This document shows positions 8,004 through 17,527 of a DNA stretch of 64,000 nucleotides, in pieces (the first letter of the stretch is position 1; each line of letters starts with the position of its first letter). Origin of the DNA: Pirellulaceae bacterium (GTDB lineage Bacteria; Planctomycetota; Planctomycetia; Pirellulales; Pirellulaceae); assembly GCA_018402565.1 (NCBI GenBank), contig JAGYIQ010000002.1, forward strand, positions 62,001 through 126,000. Reading direction: 5' to 3'. A model generated the notes under the pieces. It made no database searches and had not been told where the DNA came from. It saw nothing but the letters and a program-made list of their open reading frames with translations. The translations under genes were made by a program, and so were the position numbers.

Positions 8004-10250
8004 ATGCCCGCGAACGCCCCTCCTGCCGATCGATCTACGGGCAGATCGCACTGCTGGCAGGTCCTGCTGTGCCTCCTCGGGCTCCTGAGTTCAGGCTGTG
8101 TGTCGATCGACAACCCCGCCAGCGTCCAGAGACTGGCTCGATTGGCTAGCATTGGGACATCGGAAACCGTGGTCCTCAAGCGAGTTCGCCCGACGCCATT
8201 GGAACAACTGCGGAAGCGACTCTACCAGCGTCCGCCAGACCCCTCGCCGCGAAATCAACAACTGCTGCGGCGGTACGCGTTATTAAAGACGTTTCAACAG
8301 GACCGGCCCCAGGCGATCGATCGACTGTGGGAACTGTCGGAATACGAAGAACACGCCGATCTGGTCGCCGGCGTGGCCCTTTTGTCCCTGGCCGAAGCCC
8401 AACACCATCGACGGTACGACCGAGACCAAGTCGCCCGAGACTGGTACGTCTTGGCTTTGGTCAGTGCCTCCAACTACCTGTGGTCGCCCCAACTGGCTCG
8501 CACACGCAATCCTTACGATCCCCATTTTTCAGAAGTGACCGCCGCTTACAACGAATCGTTGGAACAAGTCCTCCGCTTCCTGCACGTCGAACGCGGGTTT
8601 CGCGGGGAAAGGCCAGAAGTCATCGAGACGCGTCTCTTCGACCTCCACTTGGACTGCCGAGTGCTCGGCGATTGGGATCAACATTCGTTCGAAAAGATCG
8701 AGTTCGTCTCGGATTTCACGATCAAGGGCTTGACCAACCATCATCGGCAATACGGACTGGGTGTACCGCTGATCGCGATTCGCTCGCAAGCCCAGGACCC
8801 GACCCTCCCCAGCGAAAAGTACTACCCGCCGAATCTGACGCTACCGGTGACCGCCTTTATGCGATTGCCAGGCGACACACGCGTGATCCGCGGCGAACGA
8901 ACTCAAGTCCACGCCGTCCTGGAGATGATCGACCCGCTGCGACAATCCACCGTCTGGGTCGGCAACGAGGCCAAACCGTTAGCCACCGACATCACGGCAC
9001 CGTTGGCCTACTATCTCAACGATCCACTCTACCGCTCCAACTTGCTGGCGCATGTCGCAATGCTCAATTCGGAAGTGGGCAGCGAAGTGCGCGGCATCTA
9101 CATGCTGGAGCCATACGATCCAGGCAAGATTCCGGTGGTCATGGTCCACGGGTTCTGGTCCAGTGCCATCACCTGGACCGAAATGTTCAATGACCTGCGT
9201 GCCAACCCGCTGATCAACCAACGGTATCAGTTCTGGTTCTACATGTACCCGACCGGCCAGCCCTTTTGGGTCAGCGCCAAACAAATGCGCGAGGACCTGG
9301 CAGAACTGCAACAAACGCTGGATCCGGAGCAAAAGTCCCTGGCCCTGGACCAAATGGTACTGGTCGGCCACAGCATGGGCGGGCTGATCTCTTACCTGCA
9401 GACGGTCGACAGCGGCGAGCATTTCTGGCGTTTGATGAGCGACCAACCGTTCGACAACCTGGAAGGCGATCCCGTGGCCGTCGAGGAATTGCGGCGGACG
9501 TTGTTCTTCCAACCCAACCCGCAAGTCAAACGCGTCATCACGTTGGCGATGCCCTTCCAAGGCAGTGATGTGGCCAACCCCACCACCCGCTGGCTGGGCC
9601 GCTCCCTGTTCAAGTTGCCCCAGTGGTTGGTCAAGGGCAACAGTGAATTGGTCAAGGCCAACCCGGGAGTATTCAAGAATGCGGATCTATTGACGATCGA
9701 CACCAGTATCGATTCACTGGCCGGCGACTCGCCCGTATTCGTCGCCATGAGCCAAGTCCGACCGGCTCCCTGGACGCGGTACCACAACATTTACGGTCGC
9801 TACCAGCCAACTTCCGCCTACCAACGCTGGGAGCAATCCTTATGGGGCGAGGGCGACGGTGTGGTCGATGTGGAAAACGCCCAGTTCCCCTACGCACACA
9901 GTGTGGATGAGGTCGATGGGCGGCACATGGAACTGCATCAAGCCGCCAAGAGCATCTGGATCGTCCGCCAGGCACTCCTCCAGCACCTGGCCGAATCCGC
10001 GCCGCGTTCCCTGCCGGAGTTCAGCCCGCTGACACCGACCCGGCTAGTGGAACAAGCCGCACCGTCGCCGATTTCGCCGATCTCGGAATCGAAATCGGAG
10101 GATAGCACGAAACGCTCCGAGCCCGTGGTAGCCCCGGTCGGACATCTCGAAGGGGAAGCCACACCCGGCCCGACGGCCCCACATCGCCCGGCACACGCGG
10201 CACCGCCACGCTTCTTGCCAGCCATTTCCTCGCCGGCTCCCATCGGCTAA
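8004..10250 (+). CDS. Alpha/beta-hydrolase (lipase/esterase-like) lipoprotein
   Basis: 748 residues. The start at 8004 lies 6 nt after the OmpA-like gene stop. A hydrophobic stretch VLLCLLGLLSSGC gives a lipobox with Cys32. The region to about residue 370 is long and unassigned. The hydrolase domain begins at VVMVHGFWSSAITWTEM (oxyanion-hole HG) and contains the nucleophile elbow GHSMGG (Ser about 457), followed by ITLAMPFQGSDVAN. The late DGVVDVENA and GRHMELHQ segments are candidate positions for the acid and His. The C-terminus is a Pro/Ser-rich tail of about 85 residues. Family knowledge suggests a surface or periplasmic esterase/lipase; the substrate is unknown. It is probably co-expressed with the upstream lipoprotein. 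Confidence 0.8.
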   Translation: MPANAPPADRSTGRSHCWQVLLCLLGLLSSGCVSIDNPASVQRLARLASIGTSETVVLKRVRPTPLEQLRKRLYQRPPDPSPRNQQLLRRYALLKTFQQDRPQAIDRLWELSEYEEHADLVAGVALLSLAEAQHHRRYDRDQVARDWYVLALVSASNYLWSPQLARTRNPYDPHFSEVTAAYNESLEQVLRFLHVERGFRGERPEVIETRLFDLHLDCRVLGDWDQHSFEKIEFVSDFTIKGLTNHHRQYGLGVPLIAIRSQAQDPTLPSEKYYPPNLTLPVTAFMRLPGDTRVIRGERTQVHAVLEMIDPLRQSTVWVGNEAKPLATDITAPLAYYLNDPLYRSNLLAHVAMLNSEVGSEVRGIYMLEPYDPGKIPVVMVHGFWSSAITWTEMFNDLRANPLINQRYQFWFYMYPTGQPFWVSAKQMREDLAELQQTLDPEQKSLALDQMVLVGHSMGGLISYLQTVDSGEHFWRLMSDQPFDNLEGDPVAVEELRRTLFFQPNPQVKRVITLAMPFQGSDVANPTTRWLGRSLFKLPQWLVKGNSELVKANPGVFKNADLLTIDTSIDSLAGDSPVFVAMSQVRPAPWTRYHNIYGRYQPTSAYQRWEQSLWGEGDGVVDVENAQFPYAHSVDEVDGRHMELHQAAKSIWIVRQALLQHLAESAPRSLPEFSPLTPTRLVEQAAPSPISPISESKSEDSTKRSEPVVAPVGHLEGEATPGPTAPHRPAHAAPPRFLPAISSPAPIG

Positions 10251-10372
10251 AACACCCGATCGACAGGCCCTGGTTCTCCTGCACTCACCGGTCCCAGCTC
10301 AATCCCGTTTCGCTGGCAGGTGATACCACACGAGTCGCCAGTGTCCGCTCGCCCATCCCGCTCTCGCGAAAG

Positions 10373-11707
10373 TTGTCGGCAGTGTCCACCGATCCATCCT
10401 CCGTCGCTTCAGAATCTCGCTACGACGTGATTGTCGTCGGCGCAGGACCAGCCGGAATGTTGGCGGCGATCCGCAGCGCGGAGCTGGGCAAGTCGACGCT
10501 GCTGATCGAGCGAAATCGCAAATTGGGTGTCAAAATTCTGATCTCGGGCGGAACCCGCTGCAACGTCACCCATCGCACAGATCGCAATGGAATCGTGCAC
10601 GCCTTCGGGAAAGCCGGCAAGTTCTTGCATTCGACCCTAACGCGGTTCGGCCCCAATGAGATTGTCGAGATGTTGGCGCGGGAAGGGGTCGGCGTCAAAC
10701 AGGAACCCAACGGCAAACTGTTTCCGGACTCGGACCGCGCGTTGGACGTGCAACAAGCCTTGATTCGTCGGCTGGAGCGGTCGGGCTGCCGAATCGTGAA
10801 CCAATGCCGCGTGACCGACGTCGCCCCTCAACCCGGCGGCGGTTTCCTTGTTTCCGCCACCGATCGTAGTTTCTCCGGCGGCAAACTGATCCTGACCACG
10901 GGTGGGCTATCTTATCCCGGTTGCGGCACCACCGGCGACGGCTATCACTGGGTCGCCGCACTGGGGCATACGATCGTCCCCACCCATCCCGCGTTGGTGC
11001 CGCTGCGATCCCCAGCCGCATGGTTGCCGGACCTGTCGGGCATTGCCCTGCAAGACGCTCAAGTTTACGTCGTGCCGGCGTCCCAGTTGCCCGGCGAGAC
11101 TGACCCGACCGCGCGGATGGCGACACTCCGCAAGAAAAGCCTGATGCAGCGTCGCGCGCCGCTGTTGTTCACCCACCTCGGCCTGTCCGGCCCCGCCCCC
11201 ATGGACGTCTCCAAGGCCTTCTCCGCCGCGCCGCAGCCACTGGAGCTCCGCTGCGTCATCGATCTGCTGCCCGCCTGGGAACTGGACGAACTGCAACAAC
11301 GCCTGGAAGCGACCATCGACCAACACCGCAAAAAGCAGGTCGCGCGGATGTGCCAACAACTGCTGCTGGAGACCGAGATCCCGCTGCGTCTCATCGAGTG
11401 CCTGCTGGACTTGGCCGGCATCGAGCCACAGAAAACGGCCGCTGAATTCAGCAAAACAGAAAAACTAAAGTTGATATCGTTGCTGAAGTCCTTGGCCGTG
11501 CCCATCGAAGACACGTTGGGTTACAACAAGGCGGAAGTCACCACCGGCGGCATCGCCCTGAACGAAGTTGACTCGAAGACCATGGCCAGCAAGTTGGTGC
11601 CCGACCTGTACTTGGCCGGCGAGATCCTGGACCTGGACGGCTGGATCGGCGGCTACAACTTCACCGCCGCCTTCGCCACCGGCTGGACCGCTGGCGAAAC
11701 CCTGTAG
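10373..11707 (+). CDS. HI0933/BaiN-family FAD-dependent oxidoreductase
   Basis: 444 residues from a TTG at 10373; a GTG at 10382 (giving MSTDPSS) is as likely, and neither has a strong ribosome site. The dinucleotide-binding motif VVGAGPAGMLAAIRSAELG lies near the N-terminus, followed by GVKILISGGTRCNVTH, typical of the HI0933/YhiN/BaiN group. TTGGLSYPGCGTTGDGYHW and the C-terminal VTTGGIALNEVDSKTM ... LYLAGEILDLDGWIGGYNF complete the family pattern. Length matches the family (about 400-450). The reaction is not well defined for most members; some reduce bile-acid double bonds or flavins. It is separated from the lipase by about 120 nt. Confidence 0.9.
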   Translation: MSAVSTDPSSVASESRYDVIVVGAGPAGMLAAIRSAELGKSTLLIERNRKLGVKILISGGTRCNVTHRTDRNGIVHAFGKAGKFLHSTLTRFGPNEIVEMLAREGVGVKQEPNGKLFPDSDRALDVQQALIRRLERSGCRIVNQCRVTDVAPQPGGGFLVSATDRSFSGGKLILTTGGLSYPGCGTTGDGYHWVAALGHTIVPTHPALVPLRSPAAWLPDLSGIALQDAQVYVVPASQLPGETDPTARMATLRKKSLMQRRAPLLFTHLGLSGPAPMDVSKAFSAAPQPLELRCVIDLLPAWELDELQQRLEATIDQHRKKQVARMCQQLLLETEIPLRLIECLLDLAGIEPQKTAAEFSKTEKLKLISLLKSLAVPIEDTLGYNKAEVTTGGIALNEVDSKTMASKLVPDLYLAGEILDLDGWIGGYNFTAAFATGWTAGETL

Positions 11708-11790
11708 CCCGCCCCACCCGAGCATTTCGCGTGGGTCAATTTCCATTGCTCGTTGACACTCGCTGCAAACCAGCAGCGGGTCGCTGGCTT

Positions 11791-12445
11791 CAGATAGGAC
11801 GCGGCGGCGGTGTTTAACCGCAACGCCAGAGGCGTGCGCGGCACCATGCTCGACGTAACCGACAAACAAGACACCGCAGCGACATTCACCCGCACCGCCA
11901 GAGGCGTGCGCGGTCGCATATCAGATAGGACGCGGCGGCGGTGTTTAACCGCAACGCCAGAGGCGTGCGCGGCACTACGCTCGACGTAACCGACAAACAA
12001 GACACCGCAGCGACATTCACCCGCAACGCCGACGGCGTGCGCGGTCGCATATCAGATAGGACGCGGCGGCGGTGTTTAACCGCAACGCCAGAGGCGTGCG
12101 CTGCACCATGCTCGACGTAACCGACAGACAAGACCCCGCAGCGACATTCACCCGCACCGCCGACGGCGTGCGCGGTCGCATATCAGATAAGACGCGACGG
12201 CGGTGTTTAACCGCAACGCCAGAGGCGTGCGCGGCACCATGCTCGACGTAACCGACAAACAAGACACCGCAGCGACATTCACCCGCACCGCCAGAGGCGT
12301 GCGCGGTCGCATATCAGATAGGACGCGGCGGCGGTGTTTAACCGCAACGCCAGAGGCGTGCGCGGCACTACGCTCGACGCAACCGAAAAACAAGACACCG
12401 CAGCGACATTCACCCGCACCGCCGACGGCGTGCGCGGTCGCATGA
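11791..12445. repeat. Five tandem copies of a 131-bp repeat
   Basis: Units start at about 11791, 11922, 12053, 12184 and 12315 with cagataggacgcggcgg. Each contains two copies of the near-palindrome cgcaacgccagaggcgtgcg. Open frames across it (GVRGRISDRTRRRC in plus, AAHASGVAVKHRRRVLS in minus) are by-products of a period not divisible by three and are not counted as genes. Confidence 0.9.
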
Positions 12446-12639
12446 ACCAGTTCCGCGGTACGCAGAATCGCAAACCCTTTCGAGCCCAACTCTTGTTGAG
12501 ATGCCTCAACCGACGAGAGACCGATAAAAGACCACTTTGCTGCCACATCTCCGAGCGAACGCTTACTTAGGCCGACTCTCAATCACAAACCAGCAGAGGG
12601 CTGCTGGTCTACAGCTGCCCGCCCACCATCCGGGCTCGT
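12446..12639. repeat. Linker repeat with palindrome, shared with 17.8 and 41.2 kb
   Basis: About 170 bp, recurring at 17791-17960 in the same orientation and at about 41210-41390 inverted. It ends in a palindrome of the form ccagcag-agg-gctgctgg (12586-12604). Confidence 0.75.
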
Positions 12640-13020
12640 CCCGGTGGAGGCGTGACTGACCAGCTACCGCCCTCTCCCTCAATAATCAAAAAGAAGGATC
12701 GTCGCCCCTTGGCCACATCGGTCCCGTGCGGCTTCATGCCGGCGGGGCGATGGCTGACGGCTACCACGCCTCCCCCACAATATTCAAAAAGAAGGATCTT
12801 TGCCTCTTGGTCACATCGCCACCGTCGGCTTCATGCCGATGGGGCGATGACTGACCAGCTACCAGCTCCCCCCCCAATAATCAAAAAGAAGGCCCGTTGC
12901 CCCTTGGTCACACCGGCCCTCGTCGGCCTCGTGCCGATGGGGCGATGACTGACCGGCTACCAGCCCTCCCCCCAGTAATCAAAAAGAAGGCTCTTTGCCC
13001 CTTGGTCACATCGCCAGAAA
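12640..13020. repeat. Four tandem units of a ~98-bp repeat
   Basis: The core aatcaaaaagaagg recurs at about 12681, 12779, 12876 and 12974, each followed by a segment ending in gactgaccggctacc. Inverted arrays of the same unit lie at 42060-42340, 45840-46320, 46740-46970 and 50640-51200. Confidence 0.85.
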
Positions 13021-13390
13021 CACTCTGCGGTGAAACATCGTCTCGCGGCCACTCACCGCCATACCGTGTGTACCACTCCAAGCTACTCAGAACACACCTC
13101 CCCCAATTGCGGTCTCGGTGGAGGTTGAGCAGCTAAACTACCGTGGCACTCGACCGCCCAAACCGCACGCCGTCGCCTTCTAGCCTGTCAAACTTTCGGT
13201 CCAACGACACAAGGTCATTGGGGCCGCTGGCATCGCTCGTCATCTAACTTTCAGGCATAGGGCGACTAGGGTACGGAGGGCGACCGCCTGAAGGCGGAAC
13301 TACAAGCGGCGGGCCCTCGCTTCAGTGTGCCTTCTTCAGACCGGCCCTGAACGTCTCCATTGGTCACTTCTCGCGTCGAGGCGGCCCCGC
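13021..13390. repeat. Left arm of an inverted repeat with 46.39-46.74 kb
   Basis: Sequence from the Tn-like palindrome region to the IS91 remnant. It matches, in reverse orientation and with small changes, about 46390-46735 (for example cttctagcctgtcaaactt here and its complement there). No gene seen. Confidence 0.75.
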
Positions 13391-13895
13391 TCAGTTCCTT
13401 CACCCTGGGAATGTAGCAAGCGATCTATGAGCACCTGATCGAACGGATTGCCGAGCAACTGAAATCGGGTGAACGGATCAACCCGGCGATCTACGTCTTC
13501 AATCCCGACGTTGTGTACGGCCCCCGACGCAAGAAGAAGCTCGTTGGTCGGCCAACGGGCATCCCACCCCCAAGGAAATAAATATTCTCAGAAAATTGAG
13601 AGCCAAAACGTCGCAGCGGTTAGAGCGACCAAAGCCCAACGATCAGCAGCGAGCCCAACCGCATGCCTCGCTACCGGTCTATCTCGAAACGACGATGATC
13701 GTTCAAAAATCAGCCTCGTCGCGCTGTTTAGCCGCCATCTCACCGCTGGGCGACCTCACAAATCGCCATCGATCCTAGCGACCCTTAGAAAAACCGCCCC
13801 ATCTTTCGGTTAGCCAACCCCATGCCAATCCGCGGTCGCCCAGCGGCAGCTCCCGGCCTAATCCCCAGAATCGGGGTTATTTACGGGGTATTCTT
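13391..13895 (+). mobile_element. IS91-like element remnant (3' end of transposase plus terminal region)
   Basis: 13430-13580 corresponds to the last part of the transposase at 18732-20720 (here YEHLIERIAEQLKSGE, IYVFNPDVVYG, TGIPPP). 13620-13895 repeats the ~280 bp found at 20740-21016 and, inverted, at 45240-45523 and 50044-50330. The copy ends with ttacggggtattctt at 13895, directly followed by GAAC (13896-13899), one of the two tetramers that IS91-family elements are known to target. Confidence 0.7.
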
Positions 13896-14019
13896 GAACG
13901 GCGATGACAAACTTACTGAGCAATAGACCTGCGAGAACTCGCCCAGGATAAAATCGCTGTCTGAATACCTGTGTTGCACGTAAAAATCACTTGTTGGACA
14001 CGTTCTCTGTCACTTTTGG

Positions 14020-14235
14020 TCATCTTCTAATTGGTCGCGTGAAGGGTGAACGTGGGTGCATTAGGGACTGGATGACGGTTTCCTTGATGACCCTTTCCTC
14101 GAAATCGTCTGCATCTAAGATTGCGGTTCCACTATTTGTGAAGAAGCGGAAAACAATGCTAGCAAAGCCTATCCCGAGCATTGCGATTAAAACGCCAAAC
14201 GCTAACGCAACAATTAGTTCTTTGTAAAGCTTCAC
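14020..14235 (-). CDS. Small single-span membrane protein
   Basis: 71 residues from a GTG at 14235, 2 nt after the stop of the upstream gene, so translational coupling is likely. A membrane segment ELIVALAFGVLIAMLGIGFASIVF covers about residues 6-30; the rest is polar. It is the last gene of the RHS0 unit, before the IS91 remnant. It could be part of an immunity pair; no family recognised. Confidence 0.55.
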   Translation of the reverse strand: MKLYKELIVALAFGVLIAMLGIGFASIVFRFFTNSGTAILDADDFEERVIKETVIQSLMHPRSPFTRPIRR

Positions 14236-14237
14236 GT

Positions 14238-15011
14238 CTAGTATCCCCCAACCGATAGTTCTTCGAACACTTCATCGCGCGATCGAGGAATACCAGCGTT
14301 TCGGACGGCAATTTTTTCACGAAAACCATCGCTCTGAATGGTTATTCTAGATTTAGTGGTTTCTGACAGTGTCTCTGCATCGAAGTTGGTGAACGAAATA
14401 TCGACGATACGCATTTCTGGGAAACTAACAAGATGCTCTAAGTCAGAGGCTTCAAGTGTTAGGCCAGAAATCTCACACACCTGAAGATCTTTCAAGACAT
14501 TAATCGATCGCAGGAAGCAACCAGAGAGGCCACGAGACGACAGTTTTAATGTGCGGAGTTGCTTTAATTTCCCAATTGATTGGCCTAGATACTGCAACGA
14601 ATCATCGTATTCGCAAAAACGCAAATCGAGTTGTGCGCAATTGGGAAGTTCGCCAATCGCTTGAACATCGTTTGCATTGAGGATACCTCCATTGAGTATG
14701 ACAATCTCAAGTCTTTCGATACACTTTAAATCCGAGATTGAGCTCGACAATGTCCCACTTGAGAATTTGGCTGGCGCCTTTGCTGAATTCACCAGCGGGA
14801 AGTATGCAATTTGAAATAAATCCAAAAGAGCAATTTGCGTCCAAGTGAGCTTGCCGTCTGGTATTCGACCAAATGTCCATCCGTCGCTCGAAAGTTTTTC
14901 AATTGCCGTGGCTTGAGAGAAGTTAAAGAATGCCGTGATATACGCAAGACAGAAAACTGCAGTAGCCGTAGTAACTAGCAATGCGTGTAATCCATATCTC
15001 ATTACTCCCAT
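14238..15011 (-). CDS. Membrane-anchored leucine-rich protein, RHS0 immunity candidate
   Basis: 257 residues from the ATG at 15011 (GAGGAT 7 nt upstream; a second ATG at 15002). A membrane segment HALLVTTATAVFCLAYITAFF lies at about residues 7-28. From about 100 onward the protein has leucine-rich-repeat-like strands: LKCIERLEIVILNGG, LPNCAQLDLRFCEY, LKQLRTLKLSSRGLSG, LKDLQVCEISGLTLE, FPEMRIVDISFTNF. It starts 14 nt after the RHS0 stop. Placement directly after a divergent RHS tip is the usual position of an immunity gene in polymorphic-toxin loci, but immunity is inferred, not shown. Confidence 0.65.
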   Translation of the reverse strand: MGVMRYGLHALLVTTATAVFCLAYITAFFNFSQATAIEKLSSDGWTFGRIPDGKLTWTQIALLDLFQIAYFPLVNSAKAPAKFSSGTLSSSISDLKCIERLEIVILNGGILNANDVQAIGELPNCAQLDLRFCEYDDSLQYLGQSIGKLKQLRTLKLSSRGLSGCFLRSINVLKDLQVCEISGLTLEASDLEHLVSFPEMRIVDISFTNFDAETLSETTKSRITIQSDGFREKIAVRNAGIPRSRDEVFEELSVGGY

Positions 15012-15025
15012 GATTATATCCTCAT

Positions 15026-16150
15026 CTACTGTGACACGGCGTCCACAGTTGCAGTTGGCGTCAAAGGCATTCGAGGCTGACTGAAGTTGCATAGCTGTCC
15101 CGTTACCAAATAATGCTTGAATTTATCAAGTTGTTGCTGAACAACGCCAGGCGTGTTCAGCTCGTCCGTCCCGCATAACTTCGCCGAGCATACCGAGCGA
15201 ACAGCCCTTATAGCGCAGTCTTCTGCTGCTTGCTCCGGTAACATGTTTCGGCCGCAAGCACCTTCGCAGTAATAGGCTTCCATTTCGATGAAGAGCTGGG
15301 TGCCGCAATCCTTCTTAAACTCGCCGCTACAATGTTGATTCGCATGAGTTAGTTCATGTGCAAGCACCACCCCGTAATCCTCTATTTTGATATTATCCAT
15401 ACACAAAACGAGCCATCTTTGATCATCCCAGTAGCCGCCCGACATAATAGTACCACCATTTAGGTCCCGGCATGACCAACAATGAATCTTAATATTGCAT
15501 CCTTTCTCAACTAGGTACATCCATTGTCGATACGCCATTCCGTTTCTACTGAGGGCCATACGCCATTGATATTCGCAGTCACATTTCTTGGTTAGTATGG
15601 GTGGCGTCACAGTCTCTTCTTTTGCCTCTACAGCCGCGAGATCGGCGACTACGTCCTCATTTGTGCCGATACACTCGTCGAGCACCTTCTCTAGAAACTT
15701 TGCATCCAACAGCCGGCTTAGTTTCCCACTCGGATCCACCCCCCTCACCCCAAAATACCCCCGGTACAAGCTCATCCCATCCACATACCCCAGCGGATCT
15801 CTGGACACAAACCCACCCGTCGCCGGATCGTACCACCGAGCGCGGAAGTGATAGAGTCGCAACTCCGCATCCCACTCGCGCCCAGTGTAAGTGTAACGGT
15901 TGGCATAAGTGCTGCTCGTACGAACGGTGCCGTTGGCGGCGTAGATGCCAAGCGTGCCATAAGCGCTGTAGGTGTAGCGTTCAACCAGCGTCCCAGCCGC
16001 GTTGGTCAGCCCGACGATGGAATACTGTTGGTTGCGATGATAATAAGTTTGAGAGGTTTTGAGTCGCGTAGGCGTAGGGGCAGTACAACTTCCAGCCGTG
16101 GCACTAGCCACCGCGAAAGGACTGCGATGCGAAATAAGGTTACGAATCAC
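15026..16150 (-). CDS. RHS0: truncated type A RHS core with C-terminal HExxH metallopeptidase-like domain
   Basis: 374 residues from a GTG at 16150; the same GTG start and upstream ~80 bp occur for RHS7 at 47386. Residues to about 140 are the type A RHS core end (YYHRNQQYSIVGLTNAAGTL, RARWYDPATGGFVSRDPLGY, DGMSLYRGYFGVRGVDPSG). After the DPSG junction the sequence is unique. A zinc-binding motif HELTH lies at about residues 265-269 (VLAHELTHANQHCSGEF), with several Cys around it, suggesting a zincin-type toxin. A full RHS protein is over 1000 residues, so the N-terminal shell is missing. It may be a silent tip, or expressed from its own start. Confidence 0.75.
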   Translation of the reverse strand: MIRNLISHRSPFAVASATAGSCTAPTPTRLKTSQTYYHRNQQYSIVGLTNAAGTLVERYTYSAYGTLGIYAANGTVRTSSTYANRYTYTGREWDAELRLYHFRARWYDPATGGFVSRDPLGYVDGMSLYRGYFGVRGVDPSGKLSRLLDAKFLEKVLDECIGTNEDVVADLAAVEAKEETVTPPILTKKCDCEYQWRMALSRNGMAYRQWMYLVEKGCNIKIHCWSCRDLNGGTIMSGGYWDDQRWLVLCMDNIKIEDYGVVLAHELTHANQHCSGEFKKDCGTQLFIEMEAYYCEGACGRNMLPEQAAEDCAIRAVRSVCSAKLCGTDELNTPGVVQQQLDKFKHYLVTGQLCNFSQPRMPLTPTATVDAVSQ

Positions 16151-16536
16151 TCGAAGGCCCTCGGATAAGTCACGGCGGAAAACACACCGCCACCCCTAAT
16201 TTACCCGGTCGGCTGGGGGAAAAGCAAGCGAATTTTCGGCTCAGCGACCCGAGATGTGCCAAAAATCCCAGCGACTCGCAGCGGTGCAGATCCTCCGCTC
16301 AGGCTCAATAAAAGGAGGTGGGTCGGTTGAGTTTGGAAAAATTGAAACGGGGCACGTCCGGTGGGGCGCCCTGGAGCCCGACGAAAGGACAGTCCGAACC
16401 TTTGCGTGAATAACAAATGGAGAGTGCCGCGAGCTTGCTCAACGGCCAGACGACTGGCGCCGATGTACCCGTTGCGAGGCGTATCCGACGAACGTGACCG
16501 GTTGCAAAAACACTCTGGCCGACGGCCTGTGCCGCA
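16151..16536. other. Upstream region of RHS0 and end of recombinase
   Basis: 16151-16235 is shared (inverted) with 47300-47385 upstream of RHS7, both about 80 bp before the GTG start. The remainder shows no gene and no clear terminator. Overlapping frames on both strands are shadows. Confidence 0.45.
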
Positions 16537-17463
16537 TTACTCGTCCCGCTCGGCGGGGTGTGTCCGCAGGTAGACCTGCCGCAATTGCTGCAAGGTAATG
16601 TGCGTGTAGATCTCGGTCGTATTCAGGTGCTCGTGCCCCAGAAACGTCTGCAGACTGCGCAAGTCCGCCCCGCCTTCCAGCATCAACGTCGCGGCCGTGT
16701 GGCGAAAGATATGCACACTGCCCGGCTTGGTGATCTCGGCTGCCTCGAAGTACTGTCGCAACAACGGATTGACCGCATTGGGATGCAGACGATTGCCCCG
16801 GCTGGATAAGAACAACACCTGCGTCTCGTCCCGCAACCACTGCGGCCGGATCTCCTGAAGGTACTTCTCCAGCCAGGCCAAGGCCCGACGCCCGATCGGC
16901 ACGTAACGATCCTTGCGATTCTTCCCCTGCACGATTCGCAGCAAGCCCCGACTGCGATCGATGCTGTCCAGCTCCAAGCCGACCAGCTCGCTGCGACGGA
17001 TTGCCGTCGAGTACAACACCTCCAACATCGCCCGGTCCCGCACCCCAGCCGCCGTCCCCAAATCGACCGCCTCCAGGATCCGCTCCACCTCCTCGATCGT
17101 CAGGTAGGCCGACGGCAAACGCTTCTCCGACTTGGGCAAGCGGACGACCAAACTCCAATCGGTCGGTGTGAATTGGTTCTGATAGAGCCAGTGCAGCCAA
17201 TGCTTCAATGCCGCCAAGTACGAGCTCTGCGTGCTGAACTTCAGCGACTGGGCCGTGCGACTCTGGCGATGATGGTAGACCGCACGACGATAAGCCCCCA
17301 ATACCTGCTCGTCCAACTGACGCGGCTCCGTGCAATCCCGCTGCTCGGCCCAGTCCACGAACCGGCCCAGTGAGAAACGCCGTCGCTCCACCGTCCGCGG
17401 CGACCAATGGTCCAACTGCAACGCCAAATAATACGACGGCAAAAGTTCAGGAAAGGTCGGCAT
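16537..17463 (-). CDS. Tyrosine recombinase, XerC/XerD-like
   Basis: 308 residues from an ATG at 17463 (MPTFPELLPSYYLALQLDHW); a longer frame to 17499 has no better ribosome site. The N-terminal SAM-like domain includes SPRTVERRRFSLGRFVDWAE. The catalytic domain starts at LTIEEVERILEAVD. Catalytic residues are visible: Arg in YSTAIRRSEL, Lys region GKNRKDRYVPI, His-Arg in HIFRHTAATLM, His in LGHEHLNTTEIYTH, and Tyr in EIYTH. It lies divergent from the IS91-like transposase; such integrase genes are often found with IS91-type transposases. It may act on the island or be a cargo gene. Confidence 0.85.
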   Translation of the reverse strand: MPTFPELLPSYYLALQLDHWSPRTVERRRFSLGRFVDWAEQRDCTEPRQLDEQVLGAYRRAVYHHRQSRTAQSLKFSTQSSYLAALKHWLHWLYQNQFTPTDWSLVVRLPKSEKRLPSAYLTIEEVERILEAVDLGTAAGVRDRAMLEVLYSTAIRRSELVGLELDSIDRSRGLLRIVQGKNRKDRYVPIGRRALAWLEKYLQEIRPQWLRDETQVLFLSSRGNRLHPNAVNPLLRQYFEAAEITKPGSVHIFRHTAATLMLEGGADLRSLQTFLGHEHLNTTEIYTHITLQQLRQVYLRTHPAERDE

Positions 17464-17527
17464 GGTTCTTGGTTCTTGGTTCTTGGTGGCGGCCAACACG
17501 AGCCGTATGCACTTATGATCTTCGTTT

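Noticed and set aside
11653..12582. Repeated minus-strand frames beginning FVGYVEHGAAHASGV
   Set aside because: They result from a 131-bp repeat that shifts frame every unit; not a protein family.
11791..13020. Possible CRISPR array
   Set aside because: Repeats are 131 and ~98 bp and contiguous, without spacers of constant size or cas genes.
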